Part shown: positions 8,712-17,465 of the stretch, piece by piece
How positions within the stretch are numbered: position 1 is the first letter of the stretch
Layout of the letters: every line of letters begins with the position of its first letter
Assembly (NCBI RefSeq): GCF_900176355.1
Contig: NZ_FWXI01000007.1
Span: forward strand, 62,001 to 126,000
Length of the DNA stretch: 64,000 bases
Direction: 5' to 3'
Origin: Sporomusa malonica
GTDB taxonomy: Bacteria; Bacillota; Negativicutes; Sporomusales; Sporomusaceae
Notes under the pieces: model-generated
Databases searched by the model: none
Told to the model about the DNA's origin: nothing
The model's input: only the letters and a program-made list of their open reading frames with translations
Program-made: the position numbers and the translations under genes

Positions 8712-11051
8712 ATGGTACAGCTAACGAAAGCAGGTGTCTTTTTAGTAAAAGGGCATCTGACAGTAGAAGACACCGGGGCAGTAACCGTTGAGCAAGTTAA
8801 TAGCAAGTTAGCAGGGGCTGGGTTGCCAGGCTTGCGTCTGGACCGTATCGACAGGGAGGCAGCTAAGCAAGCAACGATGGCCTGCCAAATCTTCGGCAGC
8901 CATAACACAGCTAATGACTCAAGGAATTTGAAGCTGCGCTTTGATGCTTTAGCCTCACATGATATAACCTACGTAGGAATTATCCAGACTGCTTGTGCCA
9001 GTGGCTTGAAGGAGTTCCCCGTGCCATATGTATTAACCAATTGCCATAATTCCTTGTGTGCGGTTGGCGGTACTATTAATGAAGACGATCATCTATTCGG
9101 TCTAGCGGCAGCCAAAAAGTTCGGCGGAATTTTTGTTCCCGCTCATCAGGCTGTTATTCACCAATACATGCGTGAAATGATGGCAGGCTGCGGCAAAATG
9201 ATTTTAGGCTCGGACAGCCACACCCGTTACGGTGCCTTAGGAACAATGGCAATTGGCGAGGGTGGCGGCGAACTGGTTAAACAACTGGTAAAGCGTACCT
9301 ATGATATCGCCTATCCCGAGGTAGTCGCAGTTTACCTCGAAGGTAAGCCTTTACCCGGAGTAGGACCCCAGGATGTAGCCTTAGCTATTATCGGTGCTGT
9401 GTTTAACTCCGGTTATGTCAAAAACAAGGTGATGGAGTTCGTTGGACCTGGCATTGCCAACCTGTCTGTCGACTTTAGAAATGGCATTGATGTAATGACT
9501 ACAGAAACTACGTGTTTGTCATCTATATGGCAAACAGATGAGCAGGTGACTGACTTTTACCGTATTCATGGCCGCCCTGACGCTTACAGCAAGCTCGAGC
9601 CGGGCGAAGTCAGCTACTATGACGGAATGGTTAAGGTTGATCTCAGCCGTATCCGGCCTATGATTGCTATGCCGTTCCACCCAAGCAACGTCTGGACGAT
9701 TGATGAAATGAACCAAAACGGCGCCGATATTTTGCGTCAAATAGAAATTGAAGGGCAAAGACAGCTGGAAAACCCAAAGCTTCAGTTCAGTTTGACAGAT
9801 AAATTGGTCAATGGGCGTCTCCGGGCGGATCAGGCTGTTGTTGCCGGTTGTGCTGGCGGAACCTTTGAAAACATTGTTGCCATGGCACAGATCTTAGGCC
9901 CTACATCCATTGGCGATGATGCCTTTTCCTTGAGTGTGTATCCGGCCAGCCAGCCCGTTAATCTGGAATTAATCAATAACAAATCAATCGAAAGTCTGAT
10001 GTTAGCCGGAGCGACAATCAGGACAGCCTTCTGCGGTCCTTGTTTCGGTGCCGGTGATGTACCGGTACACAATGGCTTTAGTATCCGTCACACCACACGC
10101 AACTTTCCTAACCGGGAAGGTTCTAAGCCTGACAGCGGACAAATAGCCTCGGTTGCCCTGATGGATGCCCGCTCGATTGCGGCTACGGCCGTTAACGGCG
10201 GCAGACTTACACCGGCTACTGAAATTGCCGATGTCCTTAAACCGGTGCCCTATACCTTTAATAAGCAAGTTTATGAGAAGCGGGTGTATCAAGGATTTGG
10301 CAAGGCAAAGCCTGAAGTAGAACTGGTATTTGGCCCCAATATTGCCAATTGGCCTGAGATTCGGCCTTTGCCGGTTAACCTGCTGCTCAGAGTGACCTCG
10401 GTAATTCACGATCCTGTTACTACTACAGATGAACTTATTCCTTCCGGTGAGACTTCTTCGTACCGGTCGAATCCATATAAATTGGCGGAGTTTACGCTAT
10501 CCCGCAAAGATCCCGCTTATGTGGGCAGGGCCAAGGAGGCGCAGGCTTTAGAGACTAAGCGGCAAAGGGTGGCCGCTGGACAAGTGGATGCTGAGGTGGA
10601 ACGTGTATTTAATAGCGTACTCCCTTACAGCGGTTATTCAATCGAACAACTGCAGCAATTTATCCAAGAAACAGGTATCGGCACAGTTATTTTTGCTCGC
10701 AAGCCTGGTGACGGCTCGGCCCGGGAACAGGCAGCTTCGTGTCAGCGTGTACTGGGCGGAGATGCGAATATTGCGCTTGAGTATGCCACCAAACGCTATC
10801 GCAGCAACCTCATTAATTGGGGAATGTTGCCGTTTACCATCAGCGAAGGTGAGCAGGACAAATTAGCAGTTGGCGATTATTTGTATATTCCGGGCATTCT
10901 CCAGGCTGTCCAGTCCGGGGCAGAGACGGTAGACAGTATAGTTATCAGTACTAGCGGTACAAAAACATTAAAGCTAAAGCTGGAAAACCTCTCAAAAGAT
11001 GATCGCGATATTATCATAGCTGGCTGCCTGATGAATTATTATAGCTGTTGA
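8712..11051 (+). CDS. Aconitase-superfamily hydratase (YbhJ-like)
   Basis: A 779-residue member of the aconitase superfamily, closest in look to the poorly characterised E. coli YbhJ group rather than housekeeping AcnA/AcnB. The three 4Fe-4S ligands are present: Cys380 in VAGCAGGTF, and Cys441 and Cys444 in FCGPCFG. The substrate-binding stretch [20 protein letters not shown] is intact. A C-terminal swivel-like domain (from about residue 560) follows. It should catalyse a hydration/dehydration of a carboxylic acid. Its position 29 bases after tctA, with trans-aconitate methyltransferase and citrate lyase nearby, suggests citrate/aconitate isomerisation or use of trans-aconitate. The exact substrate is not decided by the sequence. 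Confidence 0.85.
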   Translation: MVQLTKAGVFLVKGHLTVEDTGAVTVEQVNSKLAGAGLPGLRLDRIDREAAKQATMACQIFGSHNTANDSRNLKLRFDALASHDITYVGIIQTACASGLKEFPVPYVLTNCHNSLCAVGGTINEDDHLFGLAAAKKFGGIFVPAHQAVIHQYMREMMAGCGKMILGSDSHTRYGALGTMAIGEGGGELVKQLVKRTYDIAYPEVVAVYLEGKPLPGVGPQDVALAIIGAVFNSGYVKNKVMEFVGPGIANLSVDFRNGIDVMTTETTCLSSIWQTDEQVTDFYRIHGRPDAYSKLEPGEVSYYDGMVKVDLSRIRPMIAMPFHPSNVWTIDEMNQNGADILRQIEIEGQRQLENPKLQFSLTDKLVNGRLRADQAVVAGCAGGTFENIVAMAQILGPTSIGDDAFSLSVYPASQPVNLELINNKSIESLMLAGATIRTAFCGPCFGAGDVPVHNGFSIRHTTRNFPNREGSKPDSGQIASVALMDARSIAATAVNGGRLTPATEIADVLKPVPYTFNKQVYEKRVYQGFGKAKPEVELVFGPNIANWPEIRPLPVNLLLRVTSVIHDPVTTTDELIPSGETSSYRSNPYKLAEFTLSRKDPAYVGRAKEAQALETKRQRVAAGQVDAEVERVFNSVLPYSGYSIEQLQQFIQETGIGTVIFARKPGDGSAREQAASCQRVLGGDANIALEYATKRYRSNLINWGMLPFTISEGEQDKLAVGDYLYIPGILQAVQSGAETVDSIVISTSGTKTLKLKLENLSKDDRDIIIAGCLMNYYSC

Positions 11052-11064
11052 TAGAAGGACAAAA

Positions 11065-11106
11065 AAACCATTGGCAGCGTTTAGTGCATAGCCAATGGTT
11101 TATTAT
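11065..11106 (+). terminator. Terminator after the tct-hydratase operon
   Basis: A perfect 11-bp inverted repeat (11065-11075 with 11091-11101) with a short T-rich end, 14 bases after the hydratase stop and 30 bases before tam. Confidence 0.75.
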
Positions 11107-11130
11107 GTAAACAATGGGGGGAGCTTTTTC

Positions 11131-11904
11131 ATGAAGGATTGGAATCCAAATCTGTACTTGAAATTTGAGAAAGAACGTACACAACCCGTTATAGATTTAA
11201 TTTCGAGAATCGAAAAAGATAACCCTGAGCGAATTATTGACATTGGGTGTGGGCCAGGCAATAGTACAAGACAGCTAAAAAATAAATGGCCTCAAGCAGA
11301 CATTACTGGTCTTGACAGTTCCCCCAATATGATACAAAAGGCCAAGGAAAATTTACCCGGGTTAAAATGGGTAATAGGCGATGCAGGAGCAGATTTAACA
11401 CAGCTGGGAAAATTTGATATTGTGTTTTCAAATGCGGCAATTCAATGGATACCAAATAATGAGCAATTGTTACCCAAACTTTTTTCCTTGCTGAAGGATA
11501 GTGGAATACTTGCGGTTCAAGTACCTAATATCACTGATATGGGTATTAAAATAGCTATTCAGAAAACAGTGGAAGCTAGAAAGTGGAATGAATATTTTGT
11601 TTCAGCTACAGCGGAAACCTTCTATTATCCACCGCAATTTTACTATGACATTTTAAGTAGGCTCACATCAGAAATAAGTTTATGGGAAACGCATTATTAC
11701 CATGTTATGGATAGTCATAAAAGTATAGTTGATTGGTATACGTCGACAGGGCTGAGACCGCTGCTTGATAAATTGCCAAATGAAGACCTGAGATTCGAGT
11801 TTTCACAGGATATATTGAGAAATATTGAAACTGAATACAACTTTCAACAAGATGGAAAGGTGTTGTTCCGTTTTAGAAGGATATTTTTTACAGCTTCTAA
11901 ATAA
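11131..11904 (+). CDS. tam: Trans-aconitate 2-methyltransferase
   Basis: A 257-residue SAM-dependent methyltransferase that closely follows E. coli Tam along its length. It has the N-terminal DWNPNLYLKFEKERTQP, the SAM site IIDIGCGPGNSTRQL, LDSSPNMIQKAKENLPG, FSNAAIQWIPN, and ETHYYHVMDSHKSIVDWYT with STGLRPLL. Tam esterifies trans-aconitate, a by-product that forms spontaneously from cis-aconitate and inhibits aconitase. The ATG at 11131 is chosen because GGGGGGAGC precedes it; an upstream in-frame ATG at 11095 lies in the terminator. Being beside an aconitase-like hydratase and a tricarboxylate transporter supports the assignment. Confidence 0.9.
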   Translation: MKDWNPNLYLKFEKERTQPVIDLISRIEKDNPERIIDIGCGPGNSTRQLKNKWPQADITGLDSSPNMIQKAKENLPGLKWVIGDAGADLTQLGKFDIVFSNAAIQWIPNNEQLLPKLFSLLKDSGILAVQVPNITDMGIKIAIQKTVEARKWNEYFVSATAETFYYPPQFYYDILSRLTSEISLWETHYYHVMDSHKSIVDWYTSTGLRPLLDKLPNEDLRFEFSQDILRNIETEYNFQQDGKVLFRFRRIFFTASK

Positions 11905-11937
11905 CAACCCTTGCAGCTAATAATGCAAGGGCTGTTA
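11902..11937. terminator. Bidirectional terminator between tam and lysR gene
   Basis: A stem (11902-11915 with 11924-11937, one bulge) separates the convergent tam and LysR-type genes and overlaps both stops. Confidence 0.7.
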
Positions 11938-12807
11938 TTAAAAATCTAAATAATCAATTGTATCGGAAAAATCAACAAAAGCTTTGACCGCATTGATAGA
12001 TAATGCGTCCTTTTGGTAAATCATCCATGCCCTACGGATAATTGGCGTATTATTTTTATCGAGGATGACCGTTTTATATACGTCGTCTGACTTGTGCAAT
12101 ATCCCGCTGCCCATTATCGCGTACCCATGACCATTTTCGACCATGTCCTTACAAGTGTCAAGACGATCAACTGCCATACTTATAAAAGGGGGAACAGTAA
12201 AGTTTTCCCTCCACCAATTGTCAATCAATAATTGTACTGATTCATCTGTACGGTAGCTTATCCTTGGGAGATTTGGCAGGTCTTGAATTGAAATCGGTTC
12301 TGTTGATGCAATGCACATGTTTTCTTCAAAGAGTAGTTTTTTTTCGTCCGGCCAAGGATATTCTCCACGCATAAACCCAATATGGACTTCTTGGGTGTTG
12401 ACTAGGTTTAAAACTTCTTTACTCCAGACAGTGTTTACCTTAAATTCCATTTGCGGATAAAGTGTTTTAAAAAGTTTTAAAAGACGTGGCAGTTTGTACT
12501 TTGTCATATAGTGTGTCGCCGCGATACGTAAAGTTCCTCTGACGCCCTCGTGCATATTGGTAATTCGATCTTTTATTTCTTGTATCCGGGTCAGCATCTC
12601 TTTCGAGCACTTGGCGAGATACTCTCCCTGGGATGTGAAATGGATACCCTTACCTGATCTATATATTAGCTTCGCCCCTAACTCGTCTTCGATCTGGCGT
12701 AAACGGGTCGTAAGAGCAGGCTGCGAAATGAAAAGAGCTTGTCCGGTTTTTGTAATATTTCTCTTTTCATAAAGAATATGAAAGATAAGCCAATCACGTT
12801 CATCCAT
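11938..12807 (-). CDS. LysR-family transcriptional regulator
   Basis: A 289-residue LysR-type regulator with an N-terminal winged helix-turn-helix (ITKTGQALFISQPALTTRLR, residues about 17-37, then IEDELGAKLIYRSGKGIHFT) and a C-terminal periplasmic-binding-protein-like effector domain from about residue 90. It is divergent from citDEF across a 157-base gap and is the obvious candidate to control the citrate lyase genes in response to a tricarboxylate. AAGGAG lies 7 bases before the ATG. Confidence 0.92.
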   Translation of the reverse strand: MDERDWLIFHILYEKRNITKTGQALFISQPALTTRLRQIEDELGAKLIYRSGKGIHFTSQGEYLAKCSKEMLTRIQEIKDRITNMHEGVRGTLRIAATHYMTKYKLPRLLKLFKTLYPQMEFKVNTVWSKEVLNLVNTQEVHIGFMRGEYPWPDEKKLLFEENMCIASTEPISIQDLPNLPRISYRTDESVQLLIDNWWRENFTVPPFISMAVDRLDTCKDMVENGHGYAIMGSGILHKSDDVYKTVILDKNNTPIIRRAWMIYQKDALSINAVKAFVDFSDTIDYLDF

Positions 12808-12820
12808 ATCGTTTCTCCTT

Positions 12821-12883
12821 AGGAATATTGCCAGCTTAATTGTTTAGCTACAGTTGTTATTCGAGATTGCAGAAAATATTCCT
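12821..12883. promoter_or_regulatory. Inverted 9-mer pair in the lysR-citD gap
   Basis: AGGAATATT at 12821-12829 and its exact inverse AATATTCCT at 12875-12883 lie 45 bases apart between the divergent LysR gene and citD. They could be two regulator half-sites. The first overlaps the LysR ribosome site region. Confidence 0.35.
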
Positions 12884-12964
12884 CTATGAGAACAAGGTGT
12901 TCAAAATCCCGGTAGAAATATGGCGGACAGACAGTGTCCTAAATTGTGTTAGGGAGGATTACTT

Positions 12965-13249
12965 ATGACTAGGCTGATAAAACCGGCGCAAGCAGGTACA
13001 ATTGAATCGTCGGACATCCTGATAATGCTGGCTCCGGCAGAAGCAGGTGTTGGGATACAAGTCGAGCTGCGCACTCCGACTATGCAGCAGTACGGAGAGC
13101 ACATCAAGAACTTGATCGTAAAGATACTAGAGGCACAGGGAATACAAGATGCAATTGTACACGCAAATGAAAAAGGCGCTTTAGACTATACGATAGAAGC
13201 ACGCATGAAAACGGCTATTAAGCGAGCTTCAGGCCAGGGGGGATTCTAA
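12965..13249 (+). CDS. citD: Citrate lyase acyl carrier protein (gamma subunit)
   Basis: A 94-residue acyl carrier protein of citrate lyase. The motif AGTIESSD holds the serine (Ser15) that carries the phosphoribosyl-dephospho-CoA prosthetic group. The rest (RTPTMQQYGEHIKNLIVKIL, IEARMKTAIKRAS) matches CitD in sequence and length. It opens the citDEF operon, with GGGAGG before the ATG. The genes that build and load the cofactor (citC, citX, citG) are not next to it and are not seen in the window, so they must be elsewhere if the lyase is active. Confidence 0.95.
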   Translation: MTRLIKPAQAGTIESSDILIMLAPAEAGVGIQVELRTPTMQQYGEHIKNLIVKILEAQGIQDAIVHANEKGALDYTIEARMKTAIKRASGQGGF

Positions 13250-13250
13250 T

Positions 13251-14159
13251 ATGTTGAAGGAAAGACTTCGGCGGACTGTTATGTATGCAGCTGGAAATAA
13301 TCCCGGACTGCTGCAGAACGCAGCGATATACGGAGCGGACAGCGTAATTTTCGATGTTGAGGACTCTGTGGCTGTTTCAGAGAAGGACAGCGCCCGGGAA
13401 CTTGTTTATCATGCGTTAAAAAAGCTTAAGTTTCCGTGCGAAATCGGGGTACGTATTAATCATATAAGTACTCCCTGGGGCTATGATGACCTGGAATACT
13501 TATTGCCGGCGAAGCCAGATTATATTCGTTTGCCGAAAGGTGAAAGCGGGGAAGAAATTAAGGATATTGATAACATTATAACAAAAGTAGAAGAGCAGCA
13601 GGGCTTCGAACCCGGATCCATTAAGATCATGGTTTCGATTGAAAGTCCTAAGGGTTTGCGCAACGCCTATGAAATCGCATCTGCCAGCCCGCGCATGATC
13701 GCAATTGCTATCGGCGGAGAAGACTTCGCCGCTTCGCTTAAGACCGAAAAAACAAAGGGGAATATCTTCACTGGCGGCAGGGAACTGTTCGTTGCCAGAA
13801 GTATGATTGTATTTGCTGCAAGGGAGGCGGGGATTCAGGCAATAGATTCCGTATTCTCTGATTTGCGGGATGAAGAAACACTGATTAATGAAGTAATGCT
13901 GGTTAAAGAACTGGGTTTTGACGGTAAATCCTGTGTAAATCCTCGCCAAATTGATCTAATCCATCAAGTATTTACCCCTTCAGAAAAAGAAATTGACTAC
14001 GCCCAGAGAGTGCTGGCCGTTTTTGAGGAAGCCCAAGCAAAAAATTCAGGTGTTATCGCTTTAAACGGAAAGATGATTGATATGCCCATGGTCATAAGAG
14101 CAGAGAGAGTGTTAGCAAATGCCCGCGCCGCCGGCGTTTACCAGAAGGAGGGGATCTGA
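13251..14159 (+). CDS. citE: Citrate lyase beta subunit (citryl-ACP lyase)
   Basis: A 302-residue protein of the HpcH/HpaI TIM-barrel family. It cleaves citryl-ACP to oxaloacetate and acetyl-ACP. RRTVMYAAGNNPGLLQNA, YGADSVIFDVEDSVAVSEKD and the metal-site region AIAIGGEDFAASL are typical of CitE. It starts 1 base after the citD stop and overlaps the citF start by one base (TGATG), so the three subunits are translationally coupled. Confidence 0.95.
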   Translation: MLKERLRRTVMYAAGNNPGLLQNAAIYGADSVIFDVEDSVAVSEKDSARELVYHALKKLKFPCEIGVRINHISTPWGYDDLEYLLPAKPDYIRLPKGESGEEIKDIDNIITKVEEQQGFEPGSIKIMVSIESPKGLRNAYEIASASPRMIAIAIGGEDFAASLKTEKTKGNIFTGGRELFVARSMIVFAAREAGIQAIDSVFSDLRDEETLINEVMLVKELGFDGKSCVNPRQIDLIHQVFTPSEKEIDYAQRVLAVFEEAQAKNSGVIALNGKMIDMPMVIRAERVLANARAAGVYQKEGI

Positions 14160-15706
14160 TGATTAATGCAGCAGGTCGGGAAATTCCAGCTAGCATACAA
14201 GGATATCAGGAAGTAAAGAACTACAGAGGACCGTTTGTAACCCAGCCGCCGGCAGGCGCGCGCAAGGTAGGTCCAAAGCTTAAAGCGGTATATCCGGGCG
14301 AAAACAAGCTGCTAACATCCATTGATGAAGCAATTGAGGCATCCGGGTTAAAAGATGGCATGACTATTTCGTTTCATCATCATTTCCGCAATGGCGATTA
14401 CGTGATGAATACGGTAATTGCCGCAATTGCTCGCAAAGGGATCAAAGGTCTGACTTTAGCGCCAAGTTCTTTTTTAGATACAAATGATGAATTAATCCCA
14501 TACTTTCAGCAAGGTGTTCTTATTGCGGCTGAGACGAGTGGTTTGAGAAACAAGCTGGGACAATTCTTGACAACAAATAAATTAACAAAGCCAACGATCA
14601 TTCGTTCTCATGGCGGCCGGGTGCGGGCGCTTGAGAGTGGAGAACTGAGGATTGACGTCGCGTTTATCGGAGCGCCCACCTGCGACACCTATGGAAACAT
14701 TAACGGTGTTCATGGAGCTGCAGCCTGTGGCTCTATGGGCTATGCCACGGTAGATAGCCGTATGGCTGATACGGTGGTGGCAATCACTGATAATCTAGTA
14801 GATCATCCCATTTGCCCGGTAAGTATTCCACAATACCAAGTTGATTATATCGTAAAAGTTGACTGTATCGGTGATCCAAAAGGCATTTCAACCGGCGCGT
14901 TGCGTGTTACCTCCAATCCCCGCGATCTCCATATGGCCAAGCTTGCTGCTAGAGTGATCGAATATGCGGGATATTTCAAAGAGGGGTTTGGCATGCAATT
15001 AGGCGCAGGCGCTGCCACTGTAGCTGCAGGCAAATATCTAAGGGATGCTATGATCCGTGATAAGGTTGCCGCAAGCTTTGCTATTGGCGGTATAGTCGGT
15101 CCATTTTGCGATTTACTGGACGAAGGATTGATTGGAACGTTATTTGATGTGCAGAGTTTTGATGCCCGGACAATCCAATCACTACGCGACAACCCCCGGC
15201 ATCAGGAATATGATTGCACCTTCTATGCTAATCCCTGGAATAAAGGTCCAATGGTAAACAAACTTGACTATGTAGTACTTGGTGCTACTGAAGTAGACAC
15301 AAATTTCAACGTAAATGTAATGACCGATTCCAACGGCATTATGATGGGGGCTCTCGGGGGCCATCCGGATGCGTCTGCTGGTGCGAAATGTACCATCATC
15401 TGTGCACCACTCTTAAGGGGCCGCTTGCCGATGGTCACAGACGCTGTGCAAACAATCTCCACACCAGGCGAGACGGTAGACGTAATTGTTACTGATCGCG
15501 GCGTGGCGGTCAATCCCAAGCGCCAGGATCTGATTGAGAATCTGAAGGGATCGGGCTTGCCCCTAATGACGGTAGAGGAGCTCCGTGATACAGCCTATGA
15601 GCTAGGCGGAAAACCTGCACCGCTGAAAATGAGCGACGAGGTTGTTGCTGTTGTAGAATACCGTGATGGAACAGTATTAGACGTAATCAGGCGCCCGATT
15701 TTATAG
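14159..15706 (+). CDS. citF: Citrate lyase alpha subunit (citrate:acetyl-ACP transferase)
   Basis: A 515-residue CitF protein. It exchanges acetyl for citryl on the acyl carrier protein. The stretches SFHHHFRNGDYVMNTVI, HGGRVRALESGEL, GAPTCDTYGN and MGALGGHPDASAGAKC are characteristic, and the length matches the family. It is the last gene of the operon. The last four codons and the following 33 bases recur almost unchanged at 20234-20280. Confidence 0.95.
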   Translation: MINAAGREIPASIQGYQEVKNYRGPFVTQPPAGARKVGPKLKAVYPGENKLLTSIDEAIEASGLKDGMTISFHHHFRNGDYVMNTVIAAIARKGIKGLTLAPSSFLDTNDELIPYFQQGVLIAAETSGLRNKLGQFLTTNKLTKPTIIRSHGGRVRALESGELRIDVAFIGAPTCDTYGNINGVHGAAACGSMGYATVDSRMADTVVAITDNLVDHPICPVSIPQYQVDYIVKVDCIGDPKGISTGALRVTSNPRDLHMAKLAARVIEYAGYFKEGFGMQLGAGAATVAAGKYLRDAMIRDKVAASFAIGGIVGPFCDLLDEGLIGTLFDVQSFDARTIQSLRDNPRHQEYDCTFYANPWNKGPMVNKLDYVVLGATEVDTNFNVNVMTDSNGIMMGALGGHPDASAGAKCTIICAPLLRGRLPMVTDAVQTISTPGETVDVIVTDRGVAVNPKRQDLIENLKGSGLPLMTVEELRDTAYELGGKPAPLKMSDEVVAVVEYRDGTVLDVIRRPIL

Positions 15707-15743
15707 GATTACTTTCAGTAATATTTTACTTGATGCGGCGAAC
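15697..15743 (+). repeat. 47-bp direct repeat, copy A (citF 3' end)
   Basis: This segment, which includes the citF stop codon, matches 20234-20280 at 43 of 47 positions in the same orientation. The first 24 bases are identical. See copy B. Confidence 0.85.
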
Positions 15744-15763
15744 CGTATCACTGGTAACTGTGA

Positions 15764-15805
15764 AAACAGCCTCACCCTATGCGTAATGGGGGGAGGCTGT
15801 TTGTT
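15764..15805 (+). terminator. Terminator after citDEF
   Basis: A 10-bp stem (15764-15773 with 15793-15802) with a long loop and a T-containing tail, 58 bases after citF. Confidence 0.7.
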
Positions 15806-16308
15806 ATTGCCGTAATGTACAGGATATAATCAATGCATTATTATGGTCAGAAAGACAGGGGGTACAAGTGAGGATTCGGTCTGGAGGACATCATTAAAGA
15901 CTGTTTTGGGCGCTGCGAGGAGCAGGAGGCGGAAATTTCGGGGTCGTGACCTCATACAAATTCCATCTGAAGAAAATAAACAAAATAACACTCATTCGGT
16001 TAAAGTGGGATAATAAGTCTGCCAGGCTTGAATTTTTACGAGTCTGGCAAGAGTGGTCAAGGAATTTAGATCTGAGGATCAGTGCTCTCGGCAGACTGAC
16101 TATATAATGGGAATCGTCTAGCTGGGAGAGTGAAGCAGCAGCACCGGTTGCTAAAGAATATGTATTTGAATTTCCGCAGAGTATCAAAACGGTGTACTGT
16201 GGATAGTTCTGCTCGCGCCCACTTGTATTGGTAAATGCAAGTGGGGATCCGCACTATTAGAAAGCAATAAGGGTTACAGTCTTTTCTTCGGAATCTAATG
16301 CTTTATAA

Positions 16309-16343
16309 AAAGGTGTCAAAGGGAAAGATACTTTGACACCTTT
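16309..16343. terminator. Perfect 13-bp inverted repeat
   Basis: Arms 16309-16321 and 16331-16343 with A- and T-rich ends form a bidirectional terminator-like hairpin with no gene next to it. Confidence 0.6.
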
Positions 16344-16379
16344 AAAATGTAGCAGGAGATATTATTTCAGGCAAAGAAA

Positions 16380-16424
16380 ATAGCCATAGCTTACTGAAAA
16401 AGTAAATTATGGCTGTTTTTTCAT
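16380..16424. terminator. Terminator-like hairpin with T run
   Basis: AGCCATA near 16384 pairs with TATGGCT near 16408, followed by six T residues. It is an orphan hairpin in the eroded stretch. Confidence 0.5.
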
Positions 16425-16479
16425 AAGGGCGTTAAAACAGTAGGCTGTGGCTAATATGGTACAAAACTGCTGAAGGTGT

Positions 16480-16506
16480 AAAAGGCTCAGATATTGTGAG
16501 CCTTTT
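16480..16506. terminator. Perfect 10-bp terminator-like hairpin
   Basis: Arms 16480-16489 and 16497-16506 with a seven-base loop and a T-rich end. It is just downstream of the minus-strand gene at 16575 and may end that transcript. Confidence 0.6.
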
Positions 16507-16574
16507 ATTATGAATTTGTAATACACCGAGATTCAGCCGTTACAACAACTGTTTTTTGATGTGGTGGTTACCGC

Positions 16575-16865
16575 TTAAGCGACGGTATAGATTTTTACAT
16601 CGGGGGCGGCGCTCCAGAGCGGCTTTAACCCGATAAACACGTCGTTTTGGAACATCCCGCTAGTCAAGTATACCTGCGCATGTTCTACGCTGTCAAAACC
16701 ATGCAGAACCTGAACATCCTCGTTCCGGATTAGCAGGTCTTTCGTCAGAGCGCCTTCGATGGTATTGAGGAAAGGCAGGCGGTAATCGGTGTAGACCTTT
16801 GCTGCTGCAGGACGATTGACGGCTTCAATTTTCATAGTGATTTCCAGATAAGCATTGACTTTCAT
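16575..16865 (-). CDS. Small conserved protein, probable dimeric alpha/beta-barrel (ABM-like)
   Basis: A 96-residue soluble protein. Its pattern (an N-terminal beta strand VNAYLEITMKIE, a helix around YRLPFLNTIEGALTKDLLIR, and HGFDSVEHAQVYLTSGMF) resembles the small ferredoxin-like fold of antibiotic-biosynthesis monooxygenase relatives. This is a fold-level guess. It is divergent from an HxlR regulator gene, which suggests that the regulator controls it, possibly in a redox or electrophile response. The ATG has AGGAGG about 7 bases before it. No specific reaction can be assigned. Confidence 0.65.
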   Translation of the reverse strand: MKVNAYLEITMKIEAVNRPAAAKVYTDYRLPFLNTIEGALTKDLLIRNEDVQVLHGFDSVEHAQVYLTSGMFQNDVFIGLKPLWSAAPDVKIYTVA

Positions 16866-16963
16866 TATAATTCCTCCTAAATGGATTTTTGTAAGGCTCT
16901 TGTCGTTGAGCTTGCTTTGATTATAGTCAAAGGACTTCTGAGAGGGAATATATTAGCAAATTC

Positions 16964-16976
16964 ATGAGTAACTCAT
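16964..16976. promoter_or_regulatory. Palindrome in the HxlR intergenic region, candidate operator
   Basis: ATGAGT-A-ACTCAT is a perfect 6-1-6 palindrome between the divergent small gene and the HxlR gene, placed where an autoregulating HxlR dimer could bind. Confidence 0.45.
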
Positions 16977-17043
16977 AAATTTCATAGTTGCTTGTGCTTG
17001 TACAGTATGGCTTATATAATTACGGTACAGGAGGATCTACAGA

Positions 17044-17430
17044 ATGTATAAACCTAAGTTGGAAAAAGATATTCGTTGCCCACTGGAATATGGATTGCGG
17101 ATTTTCGGCGGGAAATGGAAGTCGCGGATTATCTGTCTTCTGGCAGAGAAAGAGGTTCTACGTTATAGCTCTCTACGCAAGGAAATGACAAATATCACGG
17201 ACGCAGTTTTGGCAGCGACTTTGAAAGAGTTGACGGAAGACGGAATTATTCAAAGGCGACAATTTGATGAAATCCCGCCGAGAGTGGAATATTGCCTGTC
17301 GGATAAGGGGATTTCGGTCGTACCCATCCTGCAAAGCATTTGCAGATGGTCGGGCGCATACCACAGAGAGGACAGCGAAAATATCCTTTCGCAATGCCAA
17401 AAATGCGATTACAATTTCAAGGCGGAGTGA
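17044..17430 (+). CDS. HxlR-family transcriptional regulator
   Basis: A 128-residue winged-helix regulator with the HxlR signature: CPLEYGLRIFGGKWKSRIIC near the N terminus, LRKEMTNITDAVLAATLKEL for the recognition helix, and YCLSDKGISVVPIL. Cys12 is in the usual redox-sensitive position of thiol-based HxlR proteins, and a C-terminal CQKC pair is extra. AGGAGG precedes the ATG. It is divergent from the small 16575-16865 gene and lies 35 bases before the aminotransferase-like gene, so it may control both. Confidence 0.9.
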   Translation: MYKPKLEKDIRCPLEYGLRIFGGKWKSRIICLLAEKEVLRYSSLRKEMTNITDAVLAATLKELTEDGIIQRRQFDEIPPRVEYCLSDKGISVVPILQSICRWSGAYHREDSENILSQCQKCDYNFKAE

Positions 17431-17465
17431 TTTTGGAAGCCAAATTTGATTTGGGGAGAACCAAG

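Larger units (their letters stand above)
15806..16574. other. Gene-free, eroded stretch
   Basis: I see no convincing gene in these 770 bases. Open frames on the minus strand (for example 15894-16187) have no recognisable domain or ribosome site. The only clear structures are three successive hairpins between 16309 and 16506, listed separately. The stretch looks like decayed sequence. Confidence 0.6.

Noticed and set aside
15894..16187. 97-codon open frame on the minus strand
   Set aside because: It has no ribosome site or known domain and low-complexity composition; it lies in the eroded region and is likely chance.
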